A stretch of 64,000 nt of DNA. It comes from Antedon bifida (taxonomy: Eukaryota; Echinodermata; Crinoidea; Comatulida; Antedonidae). Numbering within the stretch: the stretch's first letter is position 1; each line of letters opens with the position of its first letter. The notes beneath the pieces are model-generated. The model saw only the letters and a program-made list of their open reading frames with translations, did no database searches and was not told the origin of the DNA. Below, piece after piece: positions 61,292 to 64,000 of this stretch. Position numbers and translations under genes: made by a program. Location of the stretch: the NCBI GenBank assembly GCA_963402885.1, contig OY727093.1, positions 31,371,409 to 31,435,408 of the forward strand, written 5' to 3'.

Positions 61292-63853
61292 TTACTTATC
61301 TAATAACAACTTGGATATTTCACTAATAATTTTTGGATGTGTCACACATTGTAAAATTGTCTTTACATCGACATTCTGTTCATTATTTTGTCCAGCAATG
61401 TCCGATACTCCCTGCTTGATTTCTTTGGACAATTCCTGACGTGGCACAATTTCTGCAGTCACGCCGATCTCTCTGAAAAAATTCATACAATGTTCATAAC
61501 TGGAGGCAGTATATCTTTTTGTCTTTACCTCCAAAACATCGCTATCGATCAGTTTTCTTTTACGATGGTTCCTTGTATGGCATTTTGCAGATTGGTCATC
61601 TTCTAATGACCGTCCAACATTAGGGCTGTCCATTGCATGACATCTTGCAGATTGGTCATCTTCTAGTGACCGTCCAACATTAGGGCTGTCCATTGCATGA
61701 CATCTTGCAGATTGGTCATCTTTTAGTGACCGTCCAACATTAGGGCTGTCCATTGCATGACATCTTGCAGATTGGTCATCTTTTAGTGACCGTCCAACGT
61801 CTGTTTTTTCAGAGTCTTCATGTAATATCCTTTTCACCCTTGTCTTCTTAATATTGTTCATTATTTCGTTTATGTATTCCAAGTTGACATCCATTGAAAC
61901 AATACTCTAAGAAAAGGAATAACAAATTATATTATTAGAAGTGGAGTTGTGGCTTGGTGGTTATGATGCTTGGCTGCCAATTCATGGGTCCTGGGTTCAA
62001 GTCCTGTCATGTCAGGATTTTTTTTTAATGACACAATACAACTCCATTTCAAAGACTTGTAATAAGACTTTGTCTATGTAGAGCATCTTGTGTATATGTT
62101 TGTCTTGTGAACGAGATTGCCACCTTTAAGAAGGATAGTGAATGAATTTGCTTATGGTTATCCTTGGCAATTTGCCTAAATATATAAACAAAACAAAACA
62201 CTCAAAACATTTCTTTATTATACCTCTGTGGGATTTAGCCAGTCCCCACTTTCTTGATCGTTTTTTTCATAAAACCTGCTAAACACTGCCCTTGTGATGG
62301 CTTCTTGTAAACGACATTCATTGTCAACAGGCTTTAAAAAAAATATTCAGAAACACAATTTTCAAAAGTGATTAATAGTACCTGTACACATAAAAATGAT
62401 AAACCAAATATTCTTAAACTCACTAAGTTCATCCAACAGTTAACACTAACACTCGTCTCCAAGGACTCCACATAATGCCACCAATGGTGCGGGACAACCA
62501 GGATGTCACCCGGCTGAAGCGTCACGATATGCGGTGTCGCTGACTGGAATAAAGAGTGTTTCACAAGGTCAGGGTTCATGATGTTGACTTCGCTAAAAAC
62601 ACTTGATTCTTCATACGGTATCCGTGTTGGGTAAAGAAACTCAGTTTGATCCGGTGAGAACAGATACCATTTCTTTCTAGATATAAATAAACATCAAAAT
62701 ATGTACAGTGTAACACCTGTATTATGTAAATATCTGGTATTACAGAAAACAGACTACAGGGTTATTTGTTTTGATGAGATGAATAAAGAGATTGATTGAT
62801 TACATGAAGATTTAAGGAATTTTGTTTCGTAAATGGCAATTTTTTTTAACGCACTTTCCAACTACTTGCAGCACCAGGTTGCAACCATACGAATCGTAAT
62901 GACATGGTGTGTTGGCGCCCTCACTACCGATCCAGAGGGTGCTATCATAACCATCACGACCCTCAAATCCAAGAGTTGACCAACAAACCTCCTGTAAATA
63001 GTAAAAGTAGAACATTTAAAAAGTAAACACTTTATATTTAGAACAAATTTTTAGATTTAGGTACAATACCAATGATTTACAATTGTCTACTACACCATTT
63101 ACAATCAACAAGCATATTAGTACTAGGCCTATATAGTTTAAATATTTTTAGATTATTTAACTATTATTTAGTTTTACTTTCAAAATATCTTGGTTTTCTG
63201 AAAACATCTCAGCCATGTACTTATAATCAGCATAACACCAGTAGATCTCTGGGTTATATTTCATCAGTGGATTGTCATCCCGCGTTATTTTGTTTGATTG
63301 GTTTTGAGAGGATGATGGTGACGCAGTACTTTTTGTCGATTCGCACCATTCCACCAAGTTTGTCATGGTTGCCATCTCATACTCGCATTCACCTTCCCAT
63401 TGTGCTATCAAGAAGATCAAGAAGAGTGTAAATTGGTTAAATTTAAACAGGAATTTTGTGTTCAAAGAGTACACCGCAGACTCAAAAATCATATGGTCAT
63501 TCGAGACAACCAGACTCATCAGAAGTCATACCAAATATCTGCAAATCCTTCTCTTGATACTGCGCCCCTTAACCAATATATAATAAAAGTTATATATCAT
63601 ATATCTATGAATATTGATAGCATGCATTGTTCTCACACTCTCAGTATTTTCTGTGTTCTGTACCTTTATCTTTGTACCCTATTCTAATTTTGATCAACTT
63701 TTCTTTTAAAGACTCGGAAAACTTATGTAATCCCCATTTTGAGCAGGGCCAGTTTTTGGCACAGTCTTTTAAAACTACCGGGCTTTCTACATTATCCTCC
63801 AGAAGGAATTTTGCAACACATTTCAATCCTGTAACTTCTTCTTTCACTTCCAT
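61292..63853 (-). CDS. HSPBAP1: HSPB1-associated protein 1-like JmjC protein, 6 exons
   Basis: Putative Fe(II)/2-oxoglutarate-dependent JmjC dioxygenase of the FIH-like group; the human protein binds the small heat-shock protein HSPB1. Exons in coding order: 63853-63664, 63404-63178, 62991-62855, 62676-62424, 62331-62224, 61906-61292 (1530 bases, 509 residues; human ~488). Motifs: YWCYADYKYM, STLWIGSEGANTPCHYDSYG (iron His170 and Asp172), FLYPTRIPYEESSVFS, LQPGDILVVPHHWWHYVES (second iron His ~252), LQEAITRAV, WLNPTE. The C-terminal end (ILQCVTHPKIISEISKLL) resembles the human end. All iron ligands are present, so activity is plausible. The last exon adds a 20-residue repeat. The start at 63853 is the first in-frame ATG; the frame is open further upstream to a possible acceptor near 63970, so the true N-terminus may lie outside the window. 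Confidence 0.9.
61583..61798 (-). repeat. 60-bp coding repeat (20 residues), ~3.6 copies in HSPBAP1
   Basis: Plus-strand unit GATTGGTCATCTTCTAGTGA + CCGTCCAACATTAGGGCTGT + CCATTGCATGACATCTTGCA encodes DDQSARCHAMDSPNVGRSL(K/E). Copies differ by only one or two bases, so the expansion is recent. Confidence 0.92.
61940..62200 (+). repeat. tRNA-derived SINE in HSPBAP1 intron 5
   Basis: The head has an A-box-like TGGCTTGGTGGTTATGATGC and a clean B box GGTTCAAGTCC (61994-62004) after a CATGGGTCCT arm, the order and spacing of a tRNA gene. It continues into unrelated sequence (TTTTTTTTAATGACACAATA ...) instead of a matching acceptor arm. It is therefore a SINE, not a tRNA gene. Antisense to the host gene. 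Confidence 0.6.
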
Positions 63854-64000
63854 GTTTACGTTTTTGTTGACAATCTCGTTTTGTTGAGCGCCCTCTTTAA
63901 GCAAACCTGGGAATTTATTAGAGGGCGCTTTTTGGTCTGTGATCGGAAAACTGGCATAAAAAATTGTTCCTAAAAATTAAATTAGTTTAGCGTTTATAAT

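Noticed and set aside
61945..62012. tRNA gene
   Set aside because: A- and B-box-like sequences are present, but no 5'/3' acceptor stem pairing is seen; it is better explained as a SINE head.

Overview
This is an AT-rich animal nuclear window with intron-containing genes, GT-AG (and one GC-AG) splice sites, dense miniature transposons and many tandem repeats. The gene set is bilaterian: a long-intron glutamate decarboxylase, a histidine decarboxylase carrying the HDC-diagnostic serine, NRAMP, HSPBAP1 and GT31 glycosyltransferases. Together with the recurring word TAGGCCTA, this suggests a marine invertebrate deuterostome, most likely an echinoderm. The taxon is an inference from memory of such genomes, not something the sequence proves.

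Layout. 67-479 (+) is the last exon of a malate dehydrogenase-like gene (MDH1B type) that begins left of the window. 5007-18458 (+) is a complete 15-exon glutamate decarboxylase (561 codons). 25092-37478 (+) is a complete 13-exon histidine decarboxylase (594 codons). 39194-50003 (-) holds three tandem beta-1,3-galactosyltransferase-like GT31 genes, each with a single coding exon and a probable 5' non-coding exon. A 2.6-kb satellite of 28-bp units lies between the first and second of them. 52676-59633 (+) is a complete 15-exon NRAMP/SLC11-type metal transporter (549 codons). 61292-63853 or beyond (-) is an HSPBAP1-like JmjC gene whose N-terminal end is uncertain at the window edge. All intron-exon models were built by eye from reading frame, splice signals and family knowledge, and frame is kept at every junction.

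Function. GAD makes GABA and HDC makes histamine. They are neighbouring, same-strand group II PLP decarboxylases but belong to different subfamilies. The GT31 genes encode type II Golgi enzymes that have diversified mainly in their stem regions; one carries about 16 copies of a six-residue repeat. NRAMP and HSPBAP1 are unrelated single-copy genes.

Repeats. The most striking layer is mobile DNA. One palindromic ~150-bp MITE family has 18 recognisable copies here, 12 of them in introns. A second MITE family, whose ends read AAGCTTGGTTCCCACTAG, appears to have seeded the 28-bp satellite. Inverted MITE-containing arms bracket HDC exon 8. One MITE in a GAD intron contains a 27-bp copy of the neighbouring exon-5 splice donor.
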